Assembly (NCBI RefSeq): GCF_030580955.1
Contig: NZ_JAUQON010000001.1
Location: forward strand, 1-64,000
DNA length: 64,000 nucleotides
DNA from: Hymenobacter convexus
Lineage (GTDB): Bacteria > Bacteroidota > Bacteroidia > Cytophagales > Hymenobacteraceae
Direction of reading: 5' to 3'
In this document: positions 63,558 through 64,000 of the stretch, piece by piece
Layout of the letters: each line of letters starts with the position of its first letter
How positions within the stretch are numbered: position 1 is the first letter of the stretch
Program-made: the position numbers and the translations under genes
Notes under the pieces: model-generated
The model's input: only the letters and a program-made list of their open reading frames with translations
Told to the model about the DNA's origin: nothing
Database searches by the model: none

Positions 63558-64000
63558 ATGAAGCTTCCCAAACACCTGTTTTGCCTGTTGCTGCTGGGCA
63601 CCGTCGGCCGCCCGGCCCTTGCCCAAACCCCGCCGGCATCCCCCGCAGCGCCCCGGCCCGACGCCGCGGCTGCCGAGCACCAGCGGCAGGACTTCCAGCT
63701 GCGCAACGACTGGGCCAACCTGCAGCGCTACGCCGCCGCCAACCAGCGCCTGCCCGCGCCCGGCGCCGGCCCGGCCCGCGTGGTCATCATCGGCAATTCC
63801 ATCACCGAAGGCTGGGTGAAGCAGGACTCCGCCTTTTTCGCCGGCAAGCCTTACGCCTACATCGGGCGCGGCATCAGCGGGCAGGCTTCGGGCCAGACGC
63901 TGGTGCGCTTCCGCCCCGATGTAATTGACCTGAAGCCTGCCGTGGTGGTCATCCTGGTGGGCACCAACGACGTGGCCGAGAACAACGGTCCTTACAACCC
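63558..64000 (+). CDS. SGNH/GDSL hydrolase, 5' part (cut by window end)
   Basis: About 147 residues visible, no stop before the window ends. Signal peptide MKLPKHLFCLLLLGTVGRPALAQ, then a Pro/Ala linker. SGNH blocks: VVIIGNSITEGW (block I with the nucleophile Ser), GRGISGQ (block II Gly), VVILVGTNDVAENNGPYN (block III GTND). This is a classic secreted SGNH esterase as found in PULs, acting on acyl groups of glycans or as platelet-activating-factor-like acetylhydrolase homologue. It points away from the sigma gene and may open another operon beyond the window. It is clearly different from the SGNH-like protein at 45925-46875. Confidence 0.9.
   Translation, partial: MKLPKHLFCLLLLGTVGRPALAQTPPASPAAPRPDAAAAEHQRQDFQLRNDWANLQRYAAANQRLPAPGAGPARVVIIGNSITEGWVKQDSAFFAGKPYAYIGRGISGQASGQTLVRFRPDVIDLKPAVVVILVGTNDVAENNGPYN

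Overview
The window looks like a chromosomal piece of a GC-rich Bacteroidota bacterium, most likely Hymenobacteraceae/Cytophagales. The support is three SusC/SusD outer-membrane pairs, a hybrid two-component regulator, an ECF sigma/FecR pair, a type IX secretion C-terminal domain, a PID-CTERM-like small protein, TAnnTTTG-type promoters and few Shine-Dalgarno sequences. Genus is inferred from style, not from a database match.

Layout. 1-230: 3' end of a 5S rRNA and two terminators. 252-4426 (- strand): operon GH105, GH154 (DUF2264), GH43-like, KduD. 4740-9032 (-): hybrid two-component system (HTCS). 9528-22794 (+): SusC1, SusD1, SusC2, SusD2, GH35, GH43_24-like. 23107-32359 (+): GH30, second GH154, GH43, GH30_5-like, GH51, GH43. 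32695-44419 (+): large GH128 protein with T9SS signal, PID-CTERM-like peptide, GH2, a plug-like orphan protein, and a BNR/GH16 fusion. 44532-45764 (-): NADP isocitrate dehydrogenase, a housekeeping gene. 45925-63087 (-): a second locus read from the right as ECF sigma, FecR, SusC3, SusD3, GH30, GH30, carboxylesterase, GH30, GH5, esterase, SGNH hydrolase. 63558-64000 (+): start of another SGNH hydrolase, cut by the window edge.

Working model (inference). The first locus fits breakdown of type II arabinogalactan/AGP or related pectic side chains: GH43_24 for the beta-1,3-galactan backbone, GH30_5 for beta-1,6-galactan, GH35/GH2 for galactose, GH51/GH43 for arabinose caps, GH154/GH105 for (unsaturated) uronate caps, KduD for uronate catabolism. 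The second locus fits beta-1,6/beta-1,3-glucan use (three GH30, one GH5), with GH128 and GH16 of the first locus also acting on beta-1,3-glucan-like polymers.

The strongest new observation is a shared promoter design. Five promoters around the HTCS gene (GH105 operon, SusC1, second GH154, GH128, GH2) carry a box like [CG]AAAATGnCCCC ending 21-22 bp before a TAnnTTTG-like -7 element, with a related box one 21-22 bp period further upstream. This looks like the HTCS operator and defines a candidate regulon from the sequence alone. Other notable items are a twice-occurring possibly structured leader element (22931, 26824), a paired palindromic motif flanking the sigma/FecR genes, and more than a dozen intergenic inverted repeats of several families.
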